Below, piece by piece: positions 55,918 through 64,000 of a stretch of 64,000 nt of DNA. Below the pieces are notes generated by a model, which saw only the letters and a list, made by a program, of their open reading frames with translations, was not told the origin of the DNA and did not search any database. Source of the DNA: Thiomonas sp. FB-Cd (GTDB lineage: Bacteria; Pseudomonadota; Gammaproteobacteria; Burkholderiales; Burkholderiaceae_C); NCBI RefSeq assembly GCF_000733775.1, contig NZ_JPOE01000002.1, positions 2,666,001 to 2,730,000 on the forward strand, in the 5' to 3' direction. Within the stretch, counting starts at the first letter, position 1; every line of letters starts with the position of its first letter. A program made the position numbers and the translations under genes.

Positions 55918-56355
55918 ATGAAGATCACTCCCCTGATGAACCCGATCAAACCAAGGATTGACGCCAAGAATCGCTCCCCGTCACTCTCGCCAAGTCCGCC
56001 AACCAACGGCTGGCTTGGCGAGGTTGATGCAATGATGCAGGATCCTCGCGGTTGGTTTCGACCCCGGACCCTGGTGCTCATTGATGCCAAGCGCCCTGAG
56101 CAGGATCGCGTGGTCATGCAAGTTGGCCAAGACGAGCAAAGCCGCATCAGGGTGGCCACAGCCGAGGCACTGTGCACCGGGACGTCCTACTGGATCGAAT
56201 CGATCCCCGGAGTATCCGACATGCCCGACGGGCTGTATGTCCTGGAGTGCGCGCACCCGGGGCGCCGTCCCGATGACGTCGCAACGGCGTGCTGGATCAG
56301 CACGCTCGCACCCTCCGATCTGACTTCCAGTTTCCTTGCCGCGACGTCACGGTAG
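55918..56355 (+). CDS. Protein of unknown function at the head of the FHA gene cluster
   Basis: The frame gives 145 residues from the ATG at 55918: NGWLGEVDAMMQDPRGWFRP, RTLVLIDAKRPEQDRVVMQV, then SYWIESIPGVSDMPDG and YVLECAHPG. It looks like a compact mixed fold, with no motif I know. It ends 11 bases before the FHA gene on the same strand, so the two are likely cotranscribed. Earlier in-frame ATGs exist (55787, 55876) and the true start is uncertain. Confidence 0.5.
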   Translation: MKITPLMNPIKPRIDAKNRSPSLSPSPPTNGWLGEVDAMMQDPRGWFRPRTLVLIDAKRPEQDRVVMQVGQDEQSRIRVATAEALCTGTSYWIESIPGVSDMPDGLYVLECAHPGRRPDDVATACWISTLAPSDLTSSFLAATSR

Positions 56356-56365
56356 GAGCTGACCC

Positions 56366-57331
56366 ATGTTCGAAAAATGGCGCGGCCTGCGCCCGGCACC
56401 TGAGCTGGTGGCGCTGAGTGCGCAGATCCCGGCCACGCATGCGCTGTTCGTGCTCATGGGGGAGACAAAGGCGATCGCCTTCATGGATCGCACCGTCAAC
56501 CGCCTTGCGCACAGCGCGGCCTCGGCATCGGGGTTGGTCGTCCACCTTGATTCCACATCCCTGCTCGTCTTATTCGAGCAAGCCGAGCAGGCCATGCGCG
56601 CCGCAAAGGCCATGCGCGCACACCTGGATCAATGGTGTCAAAATCTCAATGAGCATTTGCGGCTCGATCTGGATATCGGGCTGAGTTGTGGGGCGGTTCT
56701 TTGTCGCCCTCCGTCCTATGAGGGGCAAGCCCTGCTTCGGGCGGTCTCTTTGGCGACCGGTGCCAACGATGGACAGACTCTGCTCGACGAGGCTGTCGTT
56801 GCCCGACTGCCCGAGACGTTCGTCAGCCAACTGCAACCTGCCACCGCGTCTGAACCGGAAGGCGTGCGTCGGGCGTGGATGGTCGCGAACGCCCAGGCAC
56901 CAGGAACACCGCGCGTTGCCGCCCCCCTGTGGCTCAAGCTGCGCAGTCCTGATGGGCGAGTGAACTTGACACTCGCACCGGGGCGCCCCATCCGCATCGG
57001 CAGGGACCGGCGCGCCGACGTGGTTCTCCAATCCGCTGTCATCTCTCATCAACACGTGGTCATTGCCTGGCGTCATGGGTATTACACGATCTTCGACACC
57101 AGCCGCAACGGAACCTGGTTGCAAACCGATCGGACGGGTTCGATAACGCGCATCGTCCACAGCGTGGGGTTGCTCGACGGGTGTGGATCGTTGCATCTGG
57201 GAGAAGGACCGCAAGGCTCTCGATCACCCGACCTTCTGTTCAGTGTCACGCCGCCACCGGCGGGGCACGAGCTGACGATCGTCCAACGTGGGTCCAGCGA
57301 GTCTTTCGCGCTGACCCGTCCGGTCGCATGA
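56366..57331 (+). CDS. Cyclase-homology domain plus FHA domain protein
   Basis: The protein has 321 residues. Residues ~20-180 resemble a class III nucleotidyl-cyclase homology domain (FVLMGETKAIAFMDRTVNRL, LDLDIGLSCGAVLCRP, LLRAVSLATGANDGQTLLDE), but the metal-binding aspartates are not evident, so it is probably a binding module. Residues ~200-285 are an FHA domain: RPIRIGRDRRADVVLQSAVI, SHQHVVIAWRHG and DTSRNGTW carry the G-R, S-x-x-H and N-G-T residues that bind phosphothreonine. Such fusions link kinase signals to other outputs. Third-last gene before the second GGDEF/EAL protein. Confidence 0.75.
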   Translation: MFEKWRGLRPAPELVALSAQIPATHALFVLMGETKAIAFMDRTVNRLAHSAASASGLVVHLDSTSLLVLFEQAEQAMRAAKAMRAHLDQWCQNLNEHLRLDLDIGLSCGAVLCRPPSYEGQALLRAVSLATGANDGQTLLDEAVVARLPETFVSQLQPATASEPEGVRRAWMVANAQAPGTPRVAAPLWLKLRSPDGRVNLTLAPGRPIRIGRDRRADVVLQSAVISHQHVVIAWRHGYYTIFDTSRNGTWLQTDRTGSITRIVHSVGLLDGCGSLHLGEGPQGSRSPDLLFSVTPPPAGHELTIVQRGSSESFALTRPVA

Positions 57332-57352
57332 CCATCCATTCCCCCTGTCGCC

Positions 57353-57757
57353 ATGACCCACCCTTTCAAGGACCCGACGAGCAGCTTGGTGGACGTCGAT
57401 TGGGACGACCCTCGCTTGCAGGATTTGTTGCAGAAGATTGAAGGCCTGCGTCTGGACAGCCGTGGCACCTTCAAGGCCGGGCCTGCGCGGCTGCACTTGG
57501 GCTTGCACGTCAAGTCGGGGGCTGATTCTTCGGGAATTCCCGTCACTGTGGTGGGAGACTGCGGCCCTGGCTGTCTCGTGATCAAGACTGACTTTGCACT
57601 GCAACCGGGTGAGCCGGTGACCCTGGACCGAAGACTCGCCACGGGTGTCGGCCGCCTGCTGCAGTGTGATGTCGAGCGGTGCCAATCCGGCTCACGCGCC
57701 GAGGATCAGGGGCAACGCGTGTTTATCAGTTGGTTGCGCGTGCACCGGACACGATGA
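57353..57757 (+). CDS. Small protein, possibly PilZ-like
   Basis: The frame gives 134 residues: GPARLHLGLHVKSG, then GIPVTVVGDCGPGCLVIKTD and FALQPGEPVTLDRRLATG, and VFISWLRVHRTR at the end. The strand pattern with a central G-x-x-x-V-I and P-G-E-x-V-x-L is like that of PilZ domains that bind cyclic-di-GMP, but the R-x-x-x-R and D-x-S-x-x-G motifs are not present. Its position directly before a GGDEF/EAL gene suits such a role. It starts 22 bases after the FHA gene. Confidence 0.45.
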   Translation: MTHPFKDPTSSLVDVDWDDPRLQDLLQKIEGLRLDSRGTFKAGPARLHLGLHVKSGADSSGIPVTVVGDCGPGCLVIKTDFALQPGEPVTLDRRLATGVGRLLQCDVERCQSGSRAEDQGQRVFISWLRVHRTR

Positions 57758-57770
57758 ATAACGCCCCGTC

Positions 57771-60700
57771 ATGGTGAAATCAAGGATCGGCAAACTGGGT
57801 GGCAAGCGCCGACCAGACTGGCACGTTGTACTTCTCTTTCTGCCGCTCATGCTCGTGGCCGCCTGGGGCGCCTGGGCTGAAGTCGAGCATGTTCGTGAAG
57901 CCCAGACCCAAACGGCGCAGGATGCCCAGAGGGCAGCGTCCAGCTATGCCCAGGGCATTGCCACGCGACTCGATACCCAATTCGTGGTCTTGCAATTCGC
58001 GGCGGCGTCCTTGCGTGAGTCTTCCCCCGATTTAAGCAGACCGAATCCTGCTGCGGTGTTGCCACTGCGCCGATTTTTGGCACAGCACAAGGCTTCTTTT
58101 GCTTTCGACATCCTCTCATCCAATGGCGACCGGATTCTCTGGTCAACCCGCGCGCAAAGCAACAGGCCCATTGCATCGGGCAACGCGTTCACTCCATTTG
58201 CGCCCAACCCTGACTTGTTGCTGGGGCCCGGGCGCGCATCGTCGCGTGTGGGCGCGCACGTCCTTCTCATGCGATTTCACGTGCCCGGCAACGCCGCCAG
58301 GCCGGGGTACCTTGTCGGGTCTCCCTACAGGCTGGACGGCTTGCTTGCACAAGCGCAGGCAAGCCGTCCGTGGACGTTTGCCGTGCGTGATCTTCGCAAT
58401 GCTGGTTTGCTTGGTATATGGCAGCAAGGGCGTGTGAGATTTGCCGACGCTCCGAGCACAGGAGATGGTGTTCGGGCCGATATTCCAGGCTATCCCTTCG
58501 CGGTGATCGCAAGCTGGCCCACTGCCCTGCCACTAAAGGTGTATTGGCAGAAGGCCCAAGGGCGCCTGGCCTTTGAACTGGGCACAATGCTACTGTTGGC
58601 CCTTGCGGCAGGGAAAATCGCGCAAATGATGCGTGAGCAACGCCACCAGTCCGCCCTGCGAGACACGTTGCTGGACAACGCCATGGTCGGGATTGTCCTG
58701 GCCACCGACCGCCACTTCGTGCAGACCAATCGCTGCTTTGCAACGATGCTGGGCTATGCCGATCCGATGGGATTGCAAGGGCGGCCGGTCGCGATGGTCT
58801 ATGCCTCGTTGGAGGATGACGATCGGGTCCGTTCAGCGTATCCGGCGCTGCTTTCGCAAGGCAGTGTGTTTATCCCGGGCGTGCAGATTCGCCGCCTCGA
58901 CGGCGGCACCATCGTCTGCGACCTTGCTGGAAAAATCGTTGAAGACGGCCATACCCCCGATCTGCCGACAACGGTCTGGGCGTTTTTGGACGTCACGGAC
59001 CGGCACGTCTTACAAGATCGTCTGGAGCGGCTGGCCACGCATGACGCGCTCACGGGCTTGCCCAACCGCTTCGCCCTGGAACAGCGCCTACCCCTGGCGC
59101 TGGCGCGAGCAAGGCGACACGGCACCCTGGTGGCGGTCGGCCTGATCGATCTGGACGACTTCAAACCGGTCAACGACATCTGGGGCCATGAATCCGGCGA
59201 CGCACTGTTGAAGGAACTGGCGCGCCGATTGCAGGTCCGTCTGCGCCAGACCGACCTGTTAGCGCGTCTTGGCGGGGACGAATTCATCGTGATCATCGAG
59301 GATCTGGATGAGCCGCAGGTGACCCAGCAACTCACCCAGGCCCTGATGCGCTTGCATCAGGCCGTCGAAGATCCGTTCGACATCGCGCCAGGACAAAGCG
59401 CCACCATCGGCATGACCATGGGCGTCGCGCTCTTCCCGCGTGATGCGCAGGATGCCGACAGCCTGATCCGTCAAGCCGACATGGCGATGTACCAGAGCAA
59501 GGCCCACAAGCGCGACCGCACGCATTGGTGGCAGCTGAGTAGCGATGGGGACGAACGGTCCGTGCGGGAGCGGCCGTTCGAGCCCTATGGAGACGACGCC
59601 ACGGCTTTGTTGGACAGGATGCAGAGCGTTCTTCAAACGATTTCGACCCGGTTCGCCGAGGAGTTTTATGGGCGCTTGGCACGCGCTCCGGCGCCGGCCG
59701 CCGTTCTGGCCAACCTGAGCCCGCAGGAAATGCAGGCCCTGAAGGCGAGCCAGGCTGAACATCTGCAATTCCTGCTCGCCCCTCGCACGACCCACGAGGC
59801 CATTATTGCCCGTGCACGACGCGCGGGGCAGGTGCATGCGCTGGTGGGCGTCGATAGTGCAACATTGGTGCAGTCGCTGTCGCTGCATCGTGAACTGCTG
59901 CAGGCAAAGCTGAGCGCAACGACCATCACGGCACGCACGCGTTATCAACTCCTGCAGGCTGCAGAACAACGCGTGCACGATGACATGCAAACGCAGTTGC
60001 AGAGCCTGGATAAAACTGTCGAGCAGTACCACTCGGCGCTTGCGGCCGATTTGCCGCGAAGAGGAGCGCTGTGGGCAGAGGTCATACGGGTGGAGCTCGA
60101 TGCGCTCGCCGCGTTGCCGGGCATCCTGAACGCCGCGATCGAAATTCCGGACGGGCAGGGCATCTTTCAGCTCACGGGTACGGCGGGCCTGCATTCCGAC
60201 GCGATTCAAGCCATCGTCCGACAATCGCACGATCGACCCTGTCTGGATCCGAGTGCCCCATCAGGGCAAGCACTGGTCAGCAGCGCCTGGAGAAGCCGGT
60301 CCGTCTTGAGCTCCGCTGCCTATGGACAGGATTCCCGGTTTGCCGTCTGGCACGCTCCGATGCAGCCTTTGGGCGTTCGCAGCGCCGTCGCCCTCTCGAT
60401 CCTGGGCGAGGGCGGGCATCCGATCGCCGCACTTCGAATGTTCGGCGCTTACCCAAATCAGTTTGAATCCTTCTGGATGCGGCAATTTGTGCGCGCTCTA
60501 CGGCGCCGCTGGGAGGAGATCTGGCGCCGATGCCATGGCCCTGCGGATTCCCAGGCGCTGCCCCTCGTCGAGGCGCAAATTTATCGGCAGCGGCTCTTTG
60601 CAGGGGGCCTGGCAATGTTCATGCAACCCGTGGTGGACTTGGCCACAGGCAGCGTGCAAAAGGTTGAGTCCCTGGCGCGGCTCAAACTGGACGATGGACC

Positions 60701-61580
60701 CATGGTGCCGCCCCGTGTATTTCTGCCTCTGTTGTCGCACGCGGGGCTCGACCGGCTGTTTAATCTCGCGCTGAAGCAGTCCCTGGAAACACTCAATCGC
60801 TGGGATACCCAGGGACTGCACATCGACGTCGCGATCAATCTTCCGCCGTCGAGCCTGCTGGACGTTCATTGCCCGCAATGGATTGAAGACGCCTTGCGCC
60901 AACACGACATCGCCCCCGACCGGCTCACGCTGGAGTTATTGGAGACCCAGTCGATCGATCAGCAGACCCAGGTCGATGCCATCAGCCGACTCGTGCGTCT
61001 CGGTGTCAAACTGGCGATGGACGATCTCGGCTCCGGTTACTCCAGCCTCAAGCGTCTGTCGGCCCTGCCTTTCGATGTGATCAAGATCGACAAGGATCTG
61101 CTCGGCGAGTGGCGCCTCGCGCCCCTGGAGACCGTTGGTCTGATCTCCACACTCATCGAGATGGGCCGGGATCTGAATCGAACGGTGGTGGTCGAAGGGT
61201 TGGAAGACGTTGGCATGGTCGAAGCGGCCATGGTTCTGGGCGCGACCACGGGCCAAGGTTATGCGCTGGCGCGCCCCATGCCCGCGGACGCCATTCCGGA
61301 TTGGATCGGCCAGTTCCGGATGCCGGCGGTGCCAGGCACGATTCACACGCTTCTTGGGGCGTTGGCGCACCACTGGGCGGTCATGCACTCCCGCCGCTTG
61401 GCGCAGACCCTGCCGCTTGATCACGCACAGGCCACACTTCTATTCAAGGAACAGGGATGGCAAGACACCGAAGCTGCAGCCTGGAATGCCCAAATTCACG
61501 CCGGTACGGACGTTGCCAATGCCTCGCACAAGCTTTTGCAATGGCTTGTGGCACGCGTGAAGGAGAATCGAACGCCGTGA
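57771..61580 (+). CDS. Membrane PAS-GGDEF-globin-EAL cyclic-di-GMP protein (intact paralogue)
   Basis: The protein has 1269 residues. Order: first membrane helix (VVLLFLPLMLVAAWGAWAEV), extracytoplasmic sensor with PGYPFAVIASWP at its end, second helix (ELGTMLLLALAAG), PAS (IVLATDRHFVQTNRCFATML), GGDEF (ARLGGDEFIVIIEDL at ~498; RMFG-like surroundings intact), a globin-like domain (~605-760) with AGQVHALVGVDSATL, a GAF-like stretch, and EAL (~920-1190) where the name motif is ESL (QKVESLARLKLDDG) while ELLETQSID, DDLGSGYSSLKRL and IKIDKDLL remain. Both activities are therefore possible but the phosphodiesterase is uncertain. It closely matches the gene at 49588 but lacks its first GAF. Confidence 0.9.
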   Translation: MVKSRIGKLGGKRRPDWHVVLLFLPLMLVAAWGAWAEVEHVREAQTQTAQDAQRAASSYAQGIATRLDTQFVVLQFAAASLRESSPDLSRPNPAAVLPLRRFLAQHKASFAFDILSSNGDRILWSTRAQSNRPIASGNAFTPFAPNPDLLLGPGRASSRVGAHVLLMRFHVPGNAARPGYLVGSPYRLDGLLAQAQASRPWTFAVRDLRNAGLLGIWQQGRVRFADAPSTGDGVRADIPGYPFAVIASWPTALPLKVYWQKAQGRLAFELGTMLLLALAAGKIAQMMREQRHQSALRDTLLDNAMVGIVLATDRHFVQTNRCFATMLGYADPMGLQGRPVAMVYASLEDDDRVRSAYPALLSQGSVFIPGVQIRRLDGGTIVCDLAGKIVEDGHTPDLPTTVWAFLDVTDRHVLQDRLERLATHDALTGLPNRFALEQRLPLALARARRHGTLVAVGLIDLDDFKPVNDIWGHESGDALLKELARRLQVRLRQTDLLARLGGDEFIVIIEDLDEPQVTQQLTQALMRLHQAVEDPFDIAPGQSATIGMTMGVALFPRDAQDADSLIRQADMAMYQSKAHKRDRTHWWQLSSDGDERSVRERPFEPYGDDATALLDRMQSVLQTISTRFAEEFYGRLARAPAPAAVLANLSPQEMQALKASQAEHLQFLLAPRTTHEAIIARARRAGQVHALVGVDSATLVQSLSLHRELLQAKLSATTITARTRYQLLQAAEQRVHDDMQTQLQSLDKTVEQYHSALAADLPRRGALWAEVIRVELDALAALPGILNAAIEIPDGQGIFQLTGTAGLHSDAIQAIVRQSHDRPCLDPSAPSGQALVSSAWRSRSVLSSAAYGQDSRFAVWHAPMQPLGVRSAVALSILGEGGHPIAALRMFGAYPNQFESFWMRQFVRALRRRWEEIWRRCHGPADSQALPLVEAQIYRQRLFAGGLAMFMQPVVDLATGSVQKVESLARLKLDDGPMVPPRVFLPLLSHAGLDRLFNLALKQSLETLNRWDTQGLHIDVAINLPPSSLLDVHCPQWIEDALRQHDIAPDRLTLELLETQSIDQQTQVDAISRLVRLGVKLAMDDLGSGYSSLKRLSALPFDVIKIDKDLLGEWRLAPLETVGLISTLIEMGRDLNRTVVVEGLEDVGMVEAAMVLGATTGQGYALARPMPADAIPDWIGQFRMPAVPGTIHTLLGALAHHWAVMHSRRLAQTLPLDHAQATLLFKEQGWQDTEAAAWNAQIHAGTDVANASHKLLQWLVARVKENRTP

Positions 61581-61936
61581 AGCGAACGTTTTCGAGAAGG
61601 AATGAGCTTGCCACCCAAGCGACCCACTGTCGCGGAGCGCGATGTCCGCACAAGCGCGTTCAGAGCGCAAGGCGCTTGACGTGGCGCGCAGGTTCACAAG
61701 CCGAACGCTCGAATCGCGCCAGATTCACCGGGTGTGGCCGAATTCGCACATTTGCTTTTTTCATGGATGGCATGGATGACGGCGACCTCGCATTTCGGCC
61801 AGAATGAGTCGAGTCATTCTGAGTCGAGTCATTCGATTGATGTCTTGCAGCGCCAGCGCCCGACGTTTCCGGCAGAATTCCGGACCCTCGGCAGCATGCC
61901 CACCACTCAGCGAAACTCTCACTGTCGAGGTAAGCG
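61581..61936. other. Intergenic region with a tandem 15-bp repeat
   Basis: No gene is seen. The repeat at 61805-61834 (given separately) lies about 100 bases before the next gene and is the only clear structure. Confidence 0.4.
61805..61834 (+). promoter_or_regulatory. Two tandem copies of TGAGTCGAGTCATTC
   Basis: The copies are exact and adjacent. Each contains TGAGTCGAGTCA, which is palindromic apart from one pair, so this looks like two neighbouring binding sites on the same face of about one and a half turns. Position suggests control of the globin-coupled gene at 61937. Confidence 0.5.
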
Positions 61937-62968
61937 ATGCAAATTCTGATGGAGTTCCTGCAACTCACTGCAGATGAAGGGCAGGCCTTGGCGGCGTGCG
62001 CGCCGCAGCTGCTCAGCCGGCTGGAAGCATTTGCGAAGACAATTGCCGAGCAAATCCAAGCGCAGGCCGACGACGAGGGTGCAGTGGCTGGGCTCAGCAA
62101 GGATCAGCGCCTCGAGCTGGCGACCATGCAGGCCGATCATTACCGCGAACTGCTGGCCTCGGAGTACACGCCGCAACTGCAGCACCGCATGGTCGAGATC
62201 GGGGCGTTGTACTACCGCTGGGGTCTGCCGCCCATGTGGATCATGACCACGTCGTCGCTGTTTGCCGCGGAGTTCGAGACGTTTGCCGCCGATCTTTCGC
62301 TGGCTCAACGCCGCCCGCTCATGGGCGCCTTGTACAAGCGCTTGCGCCGGGACGAGGCTTGGCAGATGGAAGGCTATCGACAGGCGGCCGAACGCGTGCG
62401 ACGCCAGCTTGAACGCAGCCCCTTGCGCGACGCCCTGACCGGCTCGCTCAACGGCGATGCACTCCGGGAAATGCTGCCCAGCGCCTTGGCTCGCGCGCGT
62501 CGGCATGGCAGCAAGGTCTTGGTGGGATTGCTGGAATTCGATGACTTCAGCGCCCTGACCGCGGCGCAGGGCAACGCGGTGGGCGATGCGGTGCTGCAGC
62601 AACTTGCCGACCGGCTGCGCAATGCACTGCACAAAACCGATCTTGTGGTGCGGCTCGAAGGCGACCGCTTTGCCGTGATACTCGAAGACATTTACCGCAT
62701 CGAGGCCGTCGCTCCCTTGCTCGAGCGCCTGCAGATGGACTTGAACCTGCCCTACACGCTGTCGGATACGGTGTTGTGGCAATGTCCGCTGAGCATCGGC
62801 ATCACGGTGTTCCCCGATGACAACGTCGACGCGCCGGAGTTGTTGCGTCATGCCCAGCAGGCCATGCACAACGCCCGCACCAGCAAGTCCCACCGCGAGT
62901 GTTTCTGGTCCTTCTATGACCGCGAAGTCGATGCGCTGATGGCTGCAGCGCAAGGGCTCGAGCATTGA
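61937..62968 (+). CDS. Globin-coupled sensor with degenerate GGDEF domain
   Basis: The protein has 343 residues. Residues 1-155 follow the globin-coupled-sensor fold (LATMQADHYRELLASEY, EIGALYYRWGLPPMWIMTTS). In active members the segment after I-G has the heme-binding histidine (G-x-x-H); here it is G-A-L-Y-Y. Residues ~165-320 are a GGDEF fold (LRDALTGSLNGDALREML, LVVRLEGDRFAVILED, LSIGITVFPDD) in which the signature reads EGDRF, so cyclase activity is unlikely. The protein may bind a partner or ligand. Start ATG at 61937 with GAGGTAAGC upstream. Not linked by short spacing to its neighbours. Confidence 0.85.
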   Translation: MQILMEFLQLTADEGQALAACAPQLLSRLEAFAKTIAEQIQAQADDEGAVAGLSKDQRLELATMQADHYRELLASEYTPQLQHRMVEIGALYYRWGLPPMWIMTTSSLFAAEFETFAADLSLAQRRPLMGALYKRLRRDEAWQMEGYRQAAERVRRQLERSPLRDALTGSLNGDALREMLPSALARARRHGSKVLVGLLEFDDFSALTAAQGNAVGDAVLQQLADRLRNALHKTDLVVRLEGDRFAVILEDIYRIEAVAPLLERLQMDLNLPYTLSDTVLWQCPLSIGITVFPDDNVDAPELLRHAQQAMHNARTSKSHRECFWSFYDREVDALMAAAQGLEH

Positions 62969-63003
62969 GGTCCCCATTCCCGACCCCCTTCTGGGGCGCA
63001 GGC

Positions 63004-63215
63004 GGTTGGTACCCTGACGCCCACCCAGCCCATTTACCGGCAGGCCCCACAGTACAGCATGGCGATCGCCAAGGCATGGCTGATTCGTCTTTTGCACGAT
63101 CGACGCGGGGTCTCTTGCCGTCGATGGCGCAATGTCACGTTCAGCGCATGACCGCACGGCCCGTGGCCCGATCGTTGATGTTGCTGCCCACCATAAAACC
63201 AGACTTTGTTTGATG
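63004..63215 (-). pseudogene. Worn fragment related to the gene at 55312-55760
   Basis: A minus-strand frame holds GHGPCGHALNVTLRHRRQET, compare GIGPGGHAMNLTICHG in the other copy, and nearby bases are also shared (CGCATGACCGC). Frames around it are interrupted. The two related pieces bracket the signalling genes. The following 330 bases (63216-63544) hold no gene. Confidence 0.3.
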
Positions 63216-63544
63216 CGAGTCAACCTTGCTCGGGGACTGGATCGGACAATATCACCAATGCCGCCAATTGAATGAAGTGGCCGCGGCGTGTCCGCGGCCA
63301 ACAATGCCGCTTCCAACTATCGTTCACTTCGCCAAGCCCACCGAAGACCCACAAGCTCCCCTGAATCGGCAGGCGATCTGTCTGACCGGGTCGACATCCC
63401 TTCCTTCAAAAACCGCGTTCCCCATCGTTGTCCAGAAGATGATGATGCAACCCGTTCAAGACACCACATCTCTTCAATTTTGAGCCGCCGTCATTCACGA
63501 TCAGCGCCTCCTCAAACGGACCTTCGCCAAGGCGTGAGATCTTG

Positions 63545-64000
63545 ATGCAATTGGCAAGTGGCCTCCTGCTCCATGCATTGCACGATCAAACGCTTCTGCA
63601 GGCGCGTGCTGATGATGTGTGGCCATGGGCTAACCCGCCCCAATATCGGTGGGTCACGAACCCCGCAAACGGTGACATCATTGGTCGCGTGCCGTCTCCG
63701 GGCGCTTGCGAGGCAAGCATGGTTGTGAATAATGCAAGCACCGCCTGGCTTGCTTGGCGCCGCTCTTCAGCCCAGCAGCGCGCCGCGCTGCTGCGGCGAT
63801 GGCATGACTTGGTCCTGATTCACGCCGACGATTTGGCGCGCATCATCACCAGTGAACAAGGAAAGCCACTCGGCGAGGCCCATGGCGAGGTGATCGCCGG
63901 CGCTGCTTATCTCGAATGGTTCGCCGAGGAGGCCAAACGCACGGGTGGGGAGACCCGAACCGGCGACAGCTCGGCAATGCGGTTCATCACCGTGCGGCAG
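63545..64000 (+). CDS. gabD: Succinate-semialdehyde dehydrogenase, N-terminal part (continues past the window)
   Basis: The enzyme oxidises succinate semialdehyde to succinate with NAD(P). The visible 152 codons match the start of the family: WVTNPANGDIIGRVPSPGAC, AWLAWRRSSAQQRAALLRRW, DDLARIITSEQGKPLGEAHG and EVIAGAAYLEWFAEEAKRTG. The catalytic cysteine and glutamate lie beyond the end. Start ATG at 63545. A close aldehyde dehydrogenase of other specificity cannot be excluded from this part alone. Confidence 0.82.
   Translation, partial: MQLASGLLLHALHDQTLLQARADDVWPWANPPQYRWVTNPANGDIIGRVPSPGACEASMVVNNASTAWLAWRRSSAQQRAALLRRWHDLVLIHADDLARIITSEQGKPLGEAHGEVIAGAAYLEWFAEEAKRTGGETRTGDSSAMRFITVRQ

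Noticed and set aside
61919..63316. 465-codon minus-strand frame opposite the globin-GGDEF gene
   Set aside because: Shadow of the real gene; only its far end overlaps possible scrap at 63004-63215.

Overview
The window is GC-rich DNA from a proteobacterium, most likely a betaproteobacterium of the Burkholderiales. This rests on codon use and on the housekeeping genes present (7Fe ferredoxin, UbiC, cysteine desulfurase, succinate-semialdehyde dehydrogenase). A Thiomonas-like sulfur or metal bacterium would fit, but the genus is a guess. Most of the window is accessory DNA: transposase debris, integrases, toxin-antitoxin pairs and defence genes.

Layout. 1-7 kb is an insertion-sequence graveyard (IS630, IS5, IS1634-like pieces) holding fdxA, ubiC and broken remnants of sdhB-like and Crp/Fnr genes. 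7-14.7 kb is a minus-strand operon: a Fic protein, a ParB-like protein and two very large proteins with tyrosine-recombinase motifs. At 15.05-15.10 kb lies the 3' half of an initiator tRNA-fMet, which looks like an attachment site. It is followed by a ribbon-helix-helix regulator, an excisionase-like gene, a tyrosine integrase and an HD-domain gene. 18.4-32.8 kb is a large type I-F CRISPR-Cas locus: 81 repeats and 80 spacers, all transcribed leftwards, then cas1-cas6f-cas7f-cas5f-cas8f on the minus strand. Divergent from these are a WYL regulator and a cas2-cas3 fusion. The order differs from the usual I-F order.

32.9-36.3 kb holds remnants of a second CRISPR with a different repeat, interrupted by a BrnT/BrnA pair. 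It also holds an IS630 copy, a RelE-type toxin with its antitoxin, and a DUF4160/DUF2442 pair between two integrase tails. 36.4-39.4 kb carries IS66 and ISL3 genes. 39.4-48.3 kb is a six-gene type I restriction-modification operon (hsdM, RhuM-Fic, hsdS, HEPN-like gene, YecA/SEC-C protein, hsdR), whose last gene overlaps an ISL3 transposase.

48.5-63 kb is a cyclic-di-GMP signalling region. It contains two paralogous membrane proteins with PAS, GGDEF, globin-like and EAL modules (one frameshifted), an FHA protein with a cyclase-like domain, a small possible PilZ protein, and a globin-coupled protein with degenerate GGDEF. nifS lies between them. The window ends inside gabD.
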